This document shows, one piece after another, positions 43,602 through 55,122 of a stretch of DNA of 64,000 nucleotides; positions within the stretch are counted from its first letter, which is position 1, and each line of letters starts with the position of its first letter. Position numbers and translations under genes: made by a program. The notes under the pieces are model-generated. The model worked only from the letters and a program-made list of their open reading frames with translations, did no database searches and was not told where the DNA came from. The stretch is from Laburnicola sp. R22_1 (Eukaryota > Ascomycota > Dothideomycetes > Pleosporales > Didymosphaeriaceae), in the NCBI GenBank assembly GCA_014281115.1, contig JACONQ010000005.1, positions 186,001 through 250,000 of the forward strand. The letters are read 5' to 3'.

Positions 43602-45920
43602 ATGCCCAAGTTGCATGTCCACCTCAGACATGGCGTAAGCTTCGACCCCGTCTCCCTTCGACCCGAAGACGTTGTCGAGCCCGACATGGACGAATACCTC
43701 GATTCTGCGCAGAGGGCCCAGAAGCGGAGGAGGATAGAGAAAATTGCGACTCAATACATACGCCTGGGGAGAGTGCCGCTGATCTTGTCGGCGGGCCTAC
43801 AAGGCCCTTTTGAGAACGGTTGGAAGAATCCTTGGGTGGCATCTTCCTCAAAGGGGAAGAATCGAAGTCTGCGAAAAGCTGGCGTCGAGGCGACGGAGCG
43901 CGACAGAGAGACACACGTGGATACCGAACACGCCAGGATCGGGGCGCATGATCCCCCCGCTGACGCTGGACGAAATTCGCCTATACCATCTCCGGAGAAC
44001 TCGCGCGGAAATCATGTCGCACACGATAGTGTTATGTCACCAGAGGATGACCATGAAGAGACGCAGGCTGGCGCAACGCAACAAGACCACTCGGGAGCTA
44101 CAGAGTTCTTCAGCGTGGATGCCGAGCCACCTATACATGTCGAAACATCAGAGACTAAGAGTAATTCAGCTTGGCTACGACGACCGCAGTCGAAACCGGC
44201 GGGGTTTAGGGCCTCCACATATGGCAACACCGACCCCTCACCTACCCGTATTCGAAAAGGACGTAGACAGGTGGATGAAAATGGGGCTCTCCAGCTTGCG
44301 TCACCGAAACTACCTCTGGGGGTGCTGCATTCAAATCCGGGGCAAGTTCTGGTACCAGATACCTCTTGGAGGTCGAGCGCCTCCGCTTCTATGGTCATCT
44401 CACCCGTGAAGCCGACCGAGATCATACAGCAAACCACGAAAACCAGTACCTCAGCCAAGAAAAAGCATGCTCGTCCACTAGAGCCAGGGGACTTTTCTTT
44501 AATCGCAAGCCACAATGTACCGCCCAACAAACAGAGAAGAAATGCTGTGGAGGTTCCCACGGAAGTCGACGAGAGACAGACATCACAGAACCTAGCTAGC
44601 AGCGTTCGCCGCTCGTCAGGTTTCACGCCGATAAACGCTGCCGAACGGGCTCGAATATCCGTCAGAAGTAACCGTATACCGCATCCAGACCTCAGAGGCG
44701 ACGAACGTCAGATGTGCGAGGGAGAGACTCGTGCGCGTGCTGTCGTCTCGCCAAATCTAAAGTCAAATCTAAAGTCAAATCGAAAACTGACCGAAGCACC
44801 GGAGCTCGCTGCTCAGGAGGCAAATACTTCCGTAAAATCGGCTCGACGACCACCAAAAGAAGACATACACGCATCTAAAGAAAGCCGTGAGGAAGATCGG
44901 TCTTCTTCACGTCCAGGGCGCCAAAAGCAACGGAAGAGTCGGGGGTCGGTAAAAGATACCACGCCATTTGCACGCCACAACCGTGTTACTTCGCCAACCC
45001 TTGCCTCTTCGACTGGCCTCCAGTACAGAAAAATTGGAGAAACGAAACGAACCAAATCATCGTCCAAGTCGAACCCACGGCCCATTGCATTTAGCTCCCC
45101 AGCTATGCGTGAGCACCAACCAACAACGAAGGCAGCTGCACAGGAGCTTGATTCCGGTCAGAAAGCCAACGAGCATCAGCCCGTTCCCATGATAGAGCCA
45201 GCTCATCAGGATATGAGCCGTGAGGAAGAAGTTAGACCAGGGCGTCCTGACGTGTATATGGTACCAGCAAGTTCACAAGAACAACAGCATAGCTACAAGT
45301 CTAGTCGAACCTCGGGATATTCGACTCAGGCTGCGATGATGCTTGCCCAGATGGAGTTCCAAGATGGTACTATGCCCTCAATGGCAGCAGAGCATTCAAA
45401 CTCATGGGCACCACTCCAGAACGGCACACCGCAACAGGAACCGGCGATACCTAGCCCGGCATTCACACCTTTCCATGAGTTCAATGCGGCGCTCGAGGAA
45501 GAGGATCCGCCCGAGACTACCGTACTGCAAGACTTGCCAATAAGCACGCAAGACCTCTTCGCTGCAGCATCTCCATTCGCATTCAGCACCGTCAAAAAGG
45601 CGCCGAGGCCACTGCCCAGTAACCTGAGGTTTTCAGTGTTTGCCAGTGGAGGTCAAGACAGTCATAATGGTCAGCAAAACGGCGCCAAGAGCCCTACACC
45701 ATCGGAGCGGATACCACTCAAGGATAAAAATGCCCGGGTGTCGTTTGTAAGCTCTGCATCGGAGAAGGGATCGCAGGACTCGACGCTCCGGCCACCGAAA
45801 GCCACAAAGGCAGTGGAGCTCCCTCAACTCGACTTGGGCACCTCCTTGGACAATCTTGGACCCAACGGGGATCTTGATTTCACAGACCGCTTCTTGCTCA
45901 ATTACAACGATAGGACTTGA
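43602..45920 (+). CDS. Conserved fungal disordered protein, function unknown
   Basis: A single exon encodes 772 residues from ATG 43602, the first in the frame. The first ~110 residues look ordered: MPKLHVHLRHGVSF, a basic QRAQKRRRIEKIA helix, then RVPLILSAGLQGPFENGW with KNPW, which I recognise only as a conserved-looking fungal motif. The rest is Ser/Pro/Gln/Arg-rich and probably disordered, with many S/TP sites and basic clusters, so nuclear location and phosphorylation are plausible. There is no enzyme motif, signal peptide or membrane segment. It may share a promoter with cdc11. I cannot assign a function. Confidence 0.8.
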   Translation: MPKLHVHLRHGVSFDPVSLRPEDVVEPDMDEYLDSAQRAQKRRRIEKIATQYIRLGRVPLILSAGLQGPFENGWKNPWVASSSKGKNRSLRKAGVEATERDRETHVDTEHARIGAHDPPADAGRNSPIPSPENSRGNHVAHDSVMSPEDDHEETQAGATQQDHSGATEFFSVDAEPPIHVETSETKSNSAWLRRPQSKPAGFRASTYGNTDPSPTRIRKGRRQVDENGALQLASPKLPLGVLHSNPGQVLVPDTSWRSSASASMVISPVKPTEIIQQTTKTSTSAKKKHARPLEPGDFSLIASHNVPPNKQRRNAVEVPTEVDERQTSQNLASSVRRSSGFTPINAAERARISVRSNRIPHPDLRGDERQMCEGETRARAVVSPNLKSNLKSNRKLTEAPELAAQEANTSVKSARRPPKEDIHASKESREEDRSSSRPGRQKQRKSRGSVKDTTPFARHNRVTSPTLASSTGLQYRKIGETKRTKSSSKSNPRPIAFSSPAMREHQPTTKAAAQELDSGQKANEHQPVPMIEPAHQDMSREEEVRPGRPDVYMVPASSQEQQHSYKSSRTSGYSTQAAMMLAQMEFQDGTMPSMAAEHSNSWAPLQNGTPQQEPAIPSPAFTPFHEFNAALEEEDPPETTVLQDLPISTQDLFAAASPFAFSTVKKAPRPLPSNLRFSVFASGGQDSHNGQQNGAKSPTPSERIPLKDKNARVSFVSSASEKGSQDSTLRPPKATKAVELPQLDLGTSLDNLGPNGDLDFTDRFLLNYNDRT

Positions 45921-47300
45921 CGAGGCGAGCGCACTGTAGTCTGGTGTGCGCCGTGGCCTTGGCCAAAGTCAGCACAGGATGCACACGTGGGCGTAGGCTA
46001 TGGATGCTCTCGGCACAATGTCTATCTCTCCTTTGCGGACACATTGACGGAATCTGGATATCATTCGCGCCAAGTACGGGCGCCTTGCATCGCGTCGTGG
46101 AGCGTGGCCCTCGTCGTGCGGTGAGGAGGCCACGTTCTCGATTGATTGGACGATAAGGGCGAGGAGGGCCGGGTATTCTGCAGGTTGCTGCAGAGGGCAG
46201 ATGCAGTCGGTTGATATCAGATAGGAGCCGCAGATGGGCAGAGGACGTCGTCACGTCGAGCAGCGGCAGAGATTGGGCAGGCGCTGGGGCTGGGGCTAGG
46301 GGAGCTTGGGATGGGGACGGAGCGGTGTTGAAGCATGCAGTGTGTGTCCGAGGCAGGGCCCCAAGGTTTAGCTTGAATCGTAGTCGAGGCTTGAATAATA
46401 ATAAAGGAAGATGTGCGTCATGCGCGCAGCGGGTTCGAGACCAATAAACGGCGGTGCATGATCCCGTTGGGAGGACGAGGGGTGATGGTGATCAGGTGGC
46501 CGCGTCGTTTGCAAACTCTCCCGCGAGCCTCCATCACACGATGCACGGCGGGCGTGTCACGTACCGCCAACAAATCGGCTGTGCGATGACGGCTACCTAG
46601 GTATGCATGGTAGGTTCCGGGTCGGAGTACGTACCGCCGACGCGCGGGCGCGCCTTCTCAACAACGACGACGAAGCTTGGCAAGAGCGAGCACCTTGATC
46701 GGCCGCGCCTTCCCCGTGGTGAGCTGGGCGAGGGATTCCCATCGGTACATGCGTGGTTTGTAGATCGACACCTACACCAACGCAATCCTCCTTGCCTGCG
46801 CTGCTGCCCGGCCCGCCATCGACGGTGGTCCTGCGCTCGCTCTGTCCGACGGCCCGTTGCGCGACCTACTAGGCGTGCCTGGTGAAAGCGAGACGTCATC
46901 GGCGACGCTCGCTTCGTGTAATAATCTCTGCGCCACGGCTGCGGCCTGGCCTTGTCCACACACACTCGGAACGTGGGCCTCACACGCCGCTCAGTGGCCT
47001 CCAGCACCTTGAGGAAGCTTGCGTCTCTCTGCGTCCCCTGTCGGCAGCGCACCACGGAGCACTCTGCAGCCGCGCCACTGCCAGCCAGCGCCGCCCGGCT
47101 CTCCCACGTCCACCAGCCGGCACTCGTCCCGCCGTGCACCCAGTGCAAGTGCAAGTGCAAGTGCAAGTGCAACCCGCCCGCGCCCAACGACCGATTCCCT
47201 GGCCCTCTGCTCCCTGCCACACGCTCCGCCAATCTCAGCCAAACCGTCTCCCACGCACCCGCTTACGTGCCCGCTCAGCGGCCTGACCAATGTCGTCTCC
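45921..47300. other. Intergenic and Kcs1 5' leader, 1.4 kb
   Basis: No supported gene. Open frames occur on both strands because the region is GC-rich, but none has a domain. It contains (GTGCAA)5 at 47143-47172, probably in the 5' leader of Kcs1. The Kcs1 frame is open back to 47019 but has no ATG before 47301. Confidence 0.55.
47143..47172 (+). repeat. Hexanucleotide repeat (GTGCAA)5
   Basis: Five perfect copies about 130 bp upstream of the Kcs1 ATG. Likely length-variable between isolates. Confidence 0.9.
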
Positions 47301-50300
47301 ATGTCACCGCACTCGCACGCCCCGAGAAGCATCTCACCCGCATCGGTGAGGTCAAATGCGCCGCAGACCCCCGGCCATGGAGACGCCCAACCCTCCTCGC
47401 CTACCCGCGCAGAGGTGACGCCCAAAAGCCTCTCGCAGACGGGCCGCTCCAAAACGGCGCCCCTGGCTCTAAACCACCTGTGGACGCCGTCGGTCGATCA
47501 ACCCCAGCTGTCGGAGCGCGACAGCATCTTCGCAACCACGTACCTGCCCTCCGACAGCCCGGCAGCCTCTCCCCGCTCGCTCGCTCGCCCAGCACACCCA
47601 GACGACAATGCGTCTGACCAAGGACGCCCTGGAATGGCCGTCGCAGACCCGTCCCCGCGAAGACCGACAGCCGCTCCTACTGCCGACCAGCAACGCTCCC
47701 CACGGCCGCCCTCTACCGCTAAAGAATACCACAGTCTGCTGTCCGCACGCTTCAACTCGAGCAGGAAAGATAAAACAGACATGACGTCCGGCCGCGCTGG
47801 CGACAGCCCGCCCGACAGCCCGCCCCCGTTCATGAGTCCGGCTGATTCGCCCGTACATCGGCCAACGACTCCCCCGCGTGCTGTTCAACATGCCTCTTCG
47901 TTGGAGGATACGCTAGCCGAGCCTCACACTACCGTGGAAAGGCTCAAGAATCGGATGTGGCGTGTGGGCAATGCTGAGCCCTACCTTCCCCACGGGGGTT
48001 ATACACAGACAAGGGAAGGTCATGTTGATAAGAAGATCGAGGCTACGTTAGCGAAGACGGAAGCGCCAGCAGCTGCGCGGAGTCGGAAAGCGAGTCACTA
48101 TCTGCGCGTTTTCAAAGAAAAGGATGTTGCAGAAGAGAAAAAGCGCGGAGGCCGCGAAAAGGAACGCCGCGTGGCTGATAAGACTTTCCAAACTGTCCAG
48201 GAGGAGGACGTAACACGATCAACCCCGGGTGCATTATCTGAGCCTTCGTCTGCCGTTCAATCGCCCTATGGCGGCCCCGCTAATTCGTCCTTTGAGGCCG
48301 CAGACAATGCCGACCATGAGGACCAAGATCTTCAGCTGAGAGTTGATGGGGCAGGCCAAGTCCACGAATTGCCAGCAAGTCTGCTGGAAGAGATCAGGAG
48401 CGTTCACAATCTCACCCCTGGTGGCAACCGCGGCTCATCTTTATCACGAAGCCTCCCTGCATCTGCAGCCGAAAGGCTCCGTGCAAAGACACCCCATGCG
48501 CATGACGGTCCGGATTACTTTCAAACCCCACGAGCTGAAAGCCCAGATCACTCGCCCGGATCAGAGGAAGACGAGTCCGAGAGAGAGCAGATCTCCTCAG
48601 CACTTTACTTTCCTCATCGTCAGATCAAGTCACCTGAAGAGATACCGAAAGAAGAAGAGAGTCGGAAAGCAGAAGTCGATTCCATTCAAAGGCTAAGCGC
48701 TATCAGTGCAGGCAAAAAACCCAAGGGATGGGAAAAGGATGAGGCTGTGAAGACTCCCCAAGAGGTAGAAATCTCTCTACAATCACAAGATACAAATCAA
48801 TGCCTGCATGGTGACATCCAAACGCCCTCTTCTCTTCGACAGGAGGACAGCGCATCGCTGGCTTCTATAACTGCTGACACGACCTCGGCTGAGTCTGAGT
48901 ACGAGTCGCTAGCGGAGTCGTCACATTCGCTCAATGAATATGACTCTAGTGCAACTGATGATCTAGGCACCACACCCACTGCGACACCGCGCAAACATGA
49001 TAAAAAGCCCGTTGCACCCGTTCAGCCGCCTGCGCCTCTGGGTGCGGTAGAACTAAAACCATACGATCACCAGGTCGGTGGCCATACCACAGTATATCGC
49101 TTCTCTAGACGAGCAGTCTGCAAGCAACTAAACAACCGAGAGAACGAATTTTACGAGACAGTCGAACGGCAGCATCCGGAGCTGCTGGAGTTCCTTCCAA
49201 GGTACGAAAATTTTACCTACCTATGAGCTGTTTGTAGCTGAGACCTCAGCCAAGATCTCGTCGCACATTGTGTGTACATTCTCTGTTGATCAACCGTGCT
49301 AATGTTATGCTGTCATTTTAGGTACATTGGTGTTCTCAACGTCACTTACCGCAAAGCACCCAAGCGTAGGAAACTTAAGGGGAAAGTCAAGGCGGACGCT
49401 GTTGCGCAATCTAATAACGACACCACATCCAACCAAGACTCGAAGCTTTCTAATCAAAACCACACCAACGAAAACGAAGACCAACCTCGGATCGTCAGTC
49501 ATTCTCAACAGACCACGGCAGTGCCTCAAGTTGTGTTCGAGAACAACCGTCACATTATACCTGAAAATCTTTTCCGAATGCCAACAGGCTCTGCCACAGC
49601 AGACCCATGGACCGGCAACACTTCTCTTTCTTCCCAATACTATCGAAGAAATCATAGCGAGATCGCTTTCCCGACGAGGGAGAGCCCCAACCGGCCTTCG
49701 CTACGGCAGCAAAGCAGTTGGGGCGTCACAACCATCAATAGGAAGCTTCAAGAAGAGGTTCTGCGCCAAGTCTTTGCTCCGCCTCCGATCCACCACCGTC
49801 GTCACCGTCACCACAATAGTATGACTCAGAGATCAAGCGCAGATGAGCACGACATGACGATTCCTGTACCGTCGATGCGCAGAAACAGCGCAGATATATC
49901 TCAGATAACCATGCACGAAGAATCTACACGTAAGCAGGTCCTGAAAGCTGAAGCTCAACGTGAAATGTCGAGATCGACGACCAGCGGGAGTCTACCACAT
50001 GAGGCCGCTCATCTAGCACATGACAACCTTCCTCCACCCCCCACCTCTATTTCGCGGCGACGGCATTCTGGTGGGGGCCTGACACGTAGGCCTTGCGGCG
50101 TAGATACGAACCGGAGATCGGCCCTGGAATTTTATGAAGAGGACGGTTACGGCGGTGACGGGGAAGAGGAGGTGTTTGCTATGGACGAAGATGCGAGAAT
50201 GCAACAGCGCACAGACTTTGACGTAGAACAGGTTCGCGATCTGAGCGCTCCATCGCTTCCGGAGAATGTTCCGGTAGCTACCATGCTTCCAGCTCCAGTG

Positions 50301-51242
50301 GTATCAAAAGGAAGGACGTCAAGCGCCAACGAGGAACCTTCCAATCCGCATGAAGCCCAACAGCAGCCTGATGAGCGAGTTCAGCATTTCCTACTCCTTG
50401 AAGACCTTACGGCCGGAATGTCAAAGCCTTGTGTCCTGGACTTGAAGATGGGGACACGGCAGTATGGTGTGGAAGCCGATGAGAAGAAACAGCGTTCGCA
50501 GCGACGAAAGTGTCAGATGACCACTAGTCGGGAGCTTGGTGTTCGTGTCTGCGGCATGCAGATATGGAACATCAAAACCCAGAGCTATGTGTTCGAGGAC
50601 AAATACTATGGCCGCGATCTGAAAGCGGGCAAAGAGTTTCAAGATGCTCTGAAGCACTTCTTCTGGGATGGAACCGGATACAAAGCGGCCTTGAAGCAGA
50701 TACCCATCATTCTGGAGAAGATCAGTGCATTGGAAAGAATGATACGGCATCTGCCCGGATACCGCTTTTACGCCAGCAGTCTCCTTATGCTCTACGATCG
50801 TGGTGAAGGAGAACAGAAAGAGAAAGGCAATCCGCCCAAGTCTAATGGGCGATCTAACTCGAACATCGAAGATATACCCACTGTTACCTCACCAAACGCA
50901 CCTGCGACATCATCTTCTTCTACGTCGAAGAATACCTCGGAGATCAAGTTGAAGATCGTGGACTTTGCGAATTGTGTCACCGCCGAGGATTTGTTGCCAG
51001 ATAGTGTATCGTGCCCGCCTCATGATCCGGAAGGGGTGGATAGAGGTTACCTTCGTGGTCTCCGGTCGCTTCGGCTCTACTTCCAGCGCATATGGCGCGA
51101 TGTCAATGAGAAGGACTGGGTCGAGAGAGGCGAAGGTGAAGGAATGGCGCGAGATAACAATCATGAGCCGGGAATGGGTGTATCCGGGGCCGCATGGCTT
51201 GACCAACCAAGCAACAACGATACTGGATATGTCAGTTTCTAG
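47301..51242 (+). CDS. kcs1: Inositol hexakisphosphate kinase Kcs1
   Basis: Exons 47301-49201 and 49322-51242 give 1,273 residues; the 120-nt intron joins LEFLPR to YIGVLNVTY in frame. The first ~570 residues are disordered and Ser/Pro/Glu-rich. [19 protein letters not shown] opens the catalytic domain. After a long insert comes the inositol polyphosphate kinase signature PCVLDLKMG (residues ~1003-1011, catalytic PxxxDxKxG). [18 protein letters not shown] and [16 protein letters not shown] follow, and the metal-binding DFAN closes the fold ([10 protein letters not shown]). Kcs1 adds the 5-beta-pyrophosphate to IP6 to make IP7, which signals phosphate status through SPX domains. Split catalytic motifs separated by large inserts are normal for fungal Kcs1. 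The ATG at 47301 is the first in frame. Confidence 0.96.
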
Positions 51243-51890
51243 CATGTCTTCGACGCCGCTATGAGGATTCAATCACGTTCCCAAAAGAGTGGGTATTTGG
51301 ATTTCAGTACGGCATGGAGTTGGCATGTTTACAGAATACCCTTGACTTCCTCCACTCCTTCCTTCTTTTTTTGGATTTTCATGGTTTCGGTGGTTTGGGG
51401 TCTGGGGTTTCGCGCAAGACCAATCATGTTTCGTACTGTTTTCACCATGATGCGAATCTGTCCTCTGGTGTCTAGGGCGGCTGGTTTTTTTTTTCCGAAA
51501 TTGCAGCATTGGATTGGGCATGGATATGGCGTTGTCTTGGTCGGCACTTGTGGGTGGGGGGCCTTGTTTAGGGATATGGATTGCATGGTTGGTGGCAATT
51601 TGTATTTTTACGGCGTATGTCGTATATAGCTTTGAACCCCATTCTGACATGCCATTCTCTCTATGTTCTCTGGCCTTGTGCTTGTGTGCTTGTGGTGAGT
51701 TTAGTGGGTTTGAAAGTCGAATGATTTCACGGTGTTGGGTGAGTGATGTGGGTGATGTGTATGGGTATGAATGAGCAAGGGGGCTTTTCTTAGATGATGG
51801 CTATTTAGCCGAGTAGAGTCATAGCTCCAAACTTCTCCCTTATCCCACCAAGCTCCCCGCTACCACTCTACCACCCCACCACTGCTCACA
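51243..51890. other. Kcs1 3' region and Sen54 promoter
   Basis: 648 bases between two plus-strand genes. T-rich tracts occur at ~51360-51500. No coding region supported on either strand. Confidence 0.5.
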
Positions 51891-53211
51891 ATGGCCGACG
51901 ACGATGAAGATCTGTCGCATCTCCGCGCTTCAGACCCGGCAGACGCTGACGATGCCGAAGAAGAAACCCTCGACTACGGCGCCGCCTTCGCAAAGATAGC
52001 GTATGGCATCCTCGCTGATCCTCCCATACTCACGCTAATGGCCTCACAGCAACAGCAACGATGGCACCCGCAGCCTCCCCAAGCGCGGCGAGAAAGACTT
52101 CGAATCCCACTCTACCAATCTCCAACTCTCCAAACTCGATGCTTCGCGCCTCGCTATGCACCGCGTCCTCTCCTGGCAGCGCACCCATACGCTCAAAAAC
52201 CACATCCCCGCCATGTACGACCCCGCTTCCAATATGGCCTACGTGAACAAGCCCAAGACATCCATGTTCTTGACTATGGGCCGGAGTAGGGCCGGCAAGG
52301 AGTGGTTGTTGCCCGAAGAGGCGCTGTTTCTGATCGAGAGGGGCAGCGTGGATTGTCGGTGGCCGGTTAAGGAAGGCGACTTGGGTGAAGGTGAAGAGGA
52401 GGGGAATATGGAGGTTGGTGCGCCTATGAGTTTGCAGGGTGCATATGCGGCGTTTCTGGGGTTTGAAGAGGGTGTGGGCGGAAAGTTAACCATGGAGATG
52501 TACACCGTTTATGCGGGGCTCAAGAGGTCCGGATTTGTTGTGTTCCGACACGGAAGCTGGGAAGACGATCGCGCAGCGCTGCAGCCGCTCACATCGAAAG
52601 CACAAGAGCAGGATGCAAAGAAAGATGGATATTGGAGACGTTTCTTCGCCGAGATATGGCGTCGCATAAGCCAGCCCTCGTATAAAGTCCCTGCACAGAA
52701 CCTGGCGTACGGGCCGTTGCTCCAGCCAGGACTATACAGATCGTACGCCGACATATACCGCCTTCTCTCCCTCGTCCCAACACACGACCGCACCTCCCCG
52801 CCGACATTCACCCTCCCACCCTCTTCCACCAACCCTTTCCGCATTCACTTCGACGTCTGGAAGACGAGCGGTAGCCAGCGCTTTCGCAAAGCGCACCGTC
52901 CGCCGCCCGACTTCCGCATCTGCGTCATCAACGCGCGCGAAACTAATATTCCTACTGCCGCCCAGCTGAACGACCTGCTCGCCACGGTACCAGACGATGG
53001 GCCCAAGAAGGGCGCGCAGATTATGCAAAAGCTAAAACACGGGGAGAGAAACGTGGTCCTTGCCGTCGTGGACAATGGGATCCCGAGTTATATAAGGGTG
53101 GCGGATGTAGACTTTGGACGGGAGAAGGTGTATGAGAGGACGGCGCGGGGTGGGAAGGGAGGACGGGGAGGGAGGGGAGGGAGGGGACGGGGCAGAGGGA
53201 GAGGGAGATGA
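51891..53211 (+). CDS. sen54: tRNA-splicing endonuclease subunit Sen54
   Basis: Exons 51891-52000 and 52050-53211 give 423 residues. The 49-nt intron (GTATGG...CACAG, branch GCTAAT) joins AAFAKIA to NSNDGTRSLPKRGEKDF. Conserved Sen54 N-terminal blocks follow: MHRVLSWQRT, MYDPASNMAYVNKPK, and GKEWLLPEEALFLIERGSVD, then SLQGAYAAFLG and VYAGLKRSGFVV. Sen54 is a structural subunit of the four-part endonuclease that cuts introns from pre-tRNAs; it has no catalytic triad itself. Oddly, the last ~20 residues are a pure Gly-Arg-Lys tail (GGKGGRGGRGGRGRGR), an RGG-like extension that could bind RNA. I do not recall it as standard for this subunit. Confidence 0.94.
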
Positions 53212-53867
53212 ATGAGAATACGTCGATGCGGATTCGAAGAAGAAGATTAACGAAGACAGCTAGATGGCACAGCTTCTGCCACGACAGACTACCTTGCATC
53301 ATTTCAGGGTTGTTAGGCTTCTGAGCTGCAAGTGCAGTCCTGGCATCGGAAGTAGCTTGAAGAAAGAGAAGCTATGCGCCATGGACGCGCCATGAATCCT
53401 GTCTGGAAGAGAAGAGATTGTGGCTTGTCACGTCAAAGTGGGAGGTCGAGTTGGTGGCTAGACAGAGACAGAGCTTTGCGGAGGCTGGACTTTTATTATA
53501 CCCCCTTTGTTAGCAGTAGCGAGGCTTTAATAAGCTCTCTGAAATAAGTAAAAGAATGTAGCTAGAATACTGAGCAGCATTATATGGAATGCGGAAAACG
53601 TCTACACGTATATTCTATTTGAGGCTCGGCTCCGCCGAACTTGCCTCGGCATCTTCGTCTATCGCCCATCGATCGAGCCTAGAATCTCCGACGGCCTTGG
53701 TAAACTCCGCATCACATCCAACCTTCCCCCGCTCTCCTCTCCAACACTTCGTTCATTCTCACTCGTCCTAACTACAGATCCCTCCCCGCCTCACGATACG
53801 ATTCGCACACCAGGATATAATACTCATCCCAGCAACACGATTTCGAATCCCAACGACCACCATCACC
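53212..53867. other. Intergenic, 0.65 kb
   Basis: Holds the 3' UTR of Sen54 and the promoter of the SDR gene. It is AT-rich near 53490-53590. No gene or repeat seen. Confidence 0.5.
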
Positions 53868-54987
53868 ATGCCCGCCGAACCCAAAGTCAAGCCGGCGCAA
53901 GCGCTCAGCCGCGAGCTCTCGGAGGGCATACCGGATCCCGGGACGTTTGAGGATATTCCTCGGGTGCGGAGTGTGGCGGGGGATTTGAGTGGTGGGTGAG
54001 TTGGGTGGTTTTTCTTTTACTTGTGTTTCTATGTTGGTTGAGAGGAGGTGACAGGGAAATGGAAGTAGGAGTAAGAAGAGAAGCTAATATATATATGTCT
54101 GTAGACGTGTCAAAGATAACGTGGTGATTATAACGGGTATGTACATCCCTCCCTCTTCCAAGTCCCCCAACAAACTGACCCCTCCTCCAGGCGCAAACTC
54201 CCCCATGGGCATCGGCCGCGCAACCGCCCACCAATTCGCCGCTCACTCCGCCCGTGCCATCTACCTCTGCGACCTCACCACCACGCACCTCGCCACGCAC
54301 GCCCGCGAACTCCACACCCTCTACCCAACCGTCAAAATCCACACGCAGCACCTCGACGCCTCGTCGGAGCCCGCCGTGCGCGACATCTGCGCCTCCGCAC
54401 TCGCCACCTACGGCCGTCTAGACGTCTTCTTCGCCAACGCGGGGATCAGCAGCGGGAAATTGTTCTGGGACGAGGACACGGAGGGGTTCATGAAGATGGT
54501 GCGGACGAATACGCTGAGTGTGTTTTTGGCGGCCAAGTATGCGTCGCGCGCTATGTTGCAGACGTCCCCTTCCTCTGCAGGGGGGAAGAAATACCCACAG
54601 GGGAGTATCATAGCCACGGCGTCGGTGGCGGGGCTGCGGTCCAACGCCGGACCGACCGATTACGCGGCGAGCAAAGCGGCTGTTATTTCGCTCATGCAGA
54701 CGTGTGCGTATCAGCTGGCGGGGACGGGGGTAAGGTGCAATGCCGTGTGTCCTGGGTTGATTGAGACGGGGATGACCAAGGGGACGTACGAGGCGGCGCG
54801 GAAGAGGGGGAGTGAGAGGAAGATTGGGCAGTTGAATCCGTTGAGGAGGGGGGGCGTGGCGGATGAGGTGGCGAGGGTGGTGCTGTTTTTGGGGAGCGAC
54901 GAGGCGAGTTATGTGAATGGGCAGGCGTGGGCGGTCGATGGGGGGTTGAGCGCTGGGTTGCCGTTTGTGCCGGGGAAGTTGGCATAG
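53868..54987 (+). CDS. Short-chain dehydrogenase/reductase (SDR)
   Basis: Three exons, 53868-53995, 54105-54136 and 54191-54987, give 318 residues. Introns are 109 and 54 nt; the middle exon is only 32 nt (encoding RVKDNVVIIT) and is required to rebuild the cofactor motif. TGANSPMGIGRA (~53-64) is the Rossmann loop, with NSPM in place of the more usual short linker. NAGI, the catalytic Ser in ATASVAG, and YAASK with Tyr 211 and Lys 215 complete the active site. The C-terminus (SDEASYVNGQAWAVDGG) is that of classical SDRs. It is an NAD(P)-dependent oxidoreductase, probably cytosolic, substrate unknown. A ~40-residue extension precedes the domain. It is convergent with the coiled-coil gene. Confidence 0.9.
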
Positions 54988-55122
54988 GTAGGCGAAGAGA
55001 AGAGAGAAGAGGATAGAACGAAATCTTTGTGTCGAGTAGGCTACGATATGAAACGTACCAACCGCTTGCATTGGCGTGGATTCCAAAAACTCAAAGTCAC
55101 ACGATAAACATACTCCCCTATT

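Noticed and set aside
46597..47232. 211-codon minus-strand open frame upstream of Kcs1
   Set aside because: GC-rich chance frame; translated hexanucleotide repeat, no domain.
47019..47300. N-terminal extension of Kcs1
   Set aside because: The frame is open but begins with TTG; the first ATG in frame is 47301.
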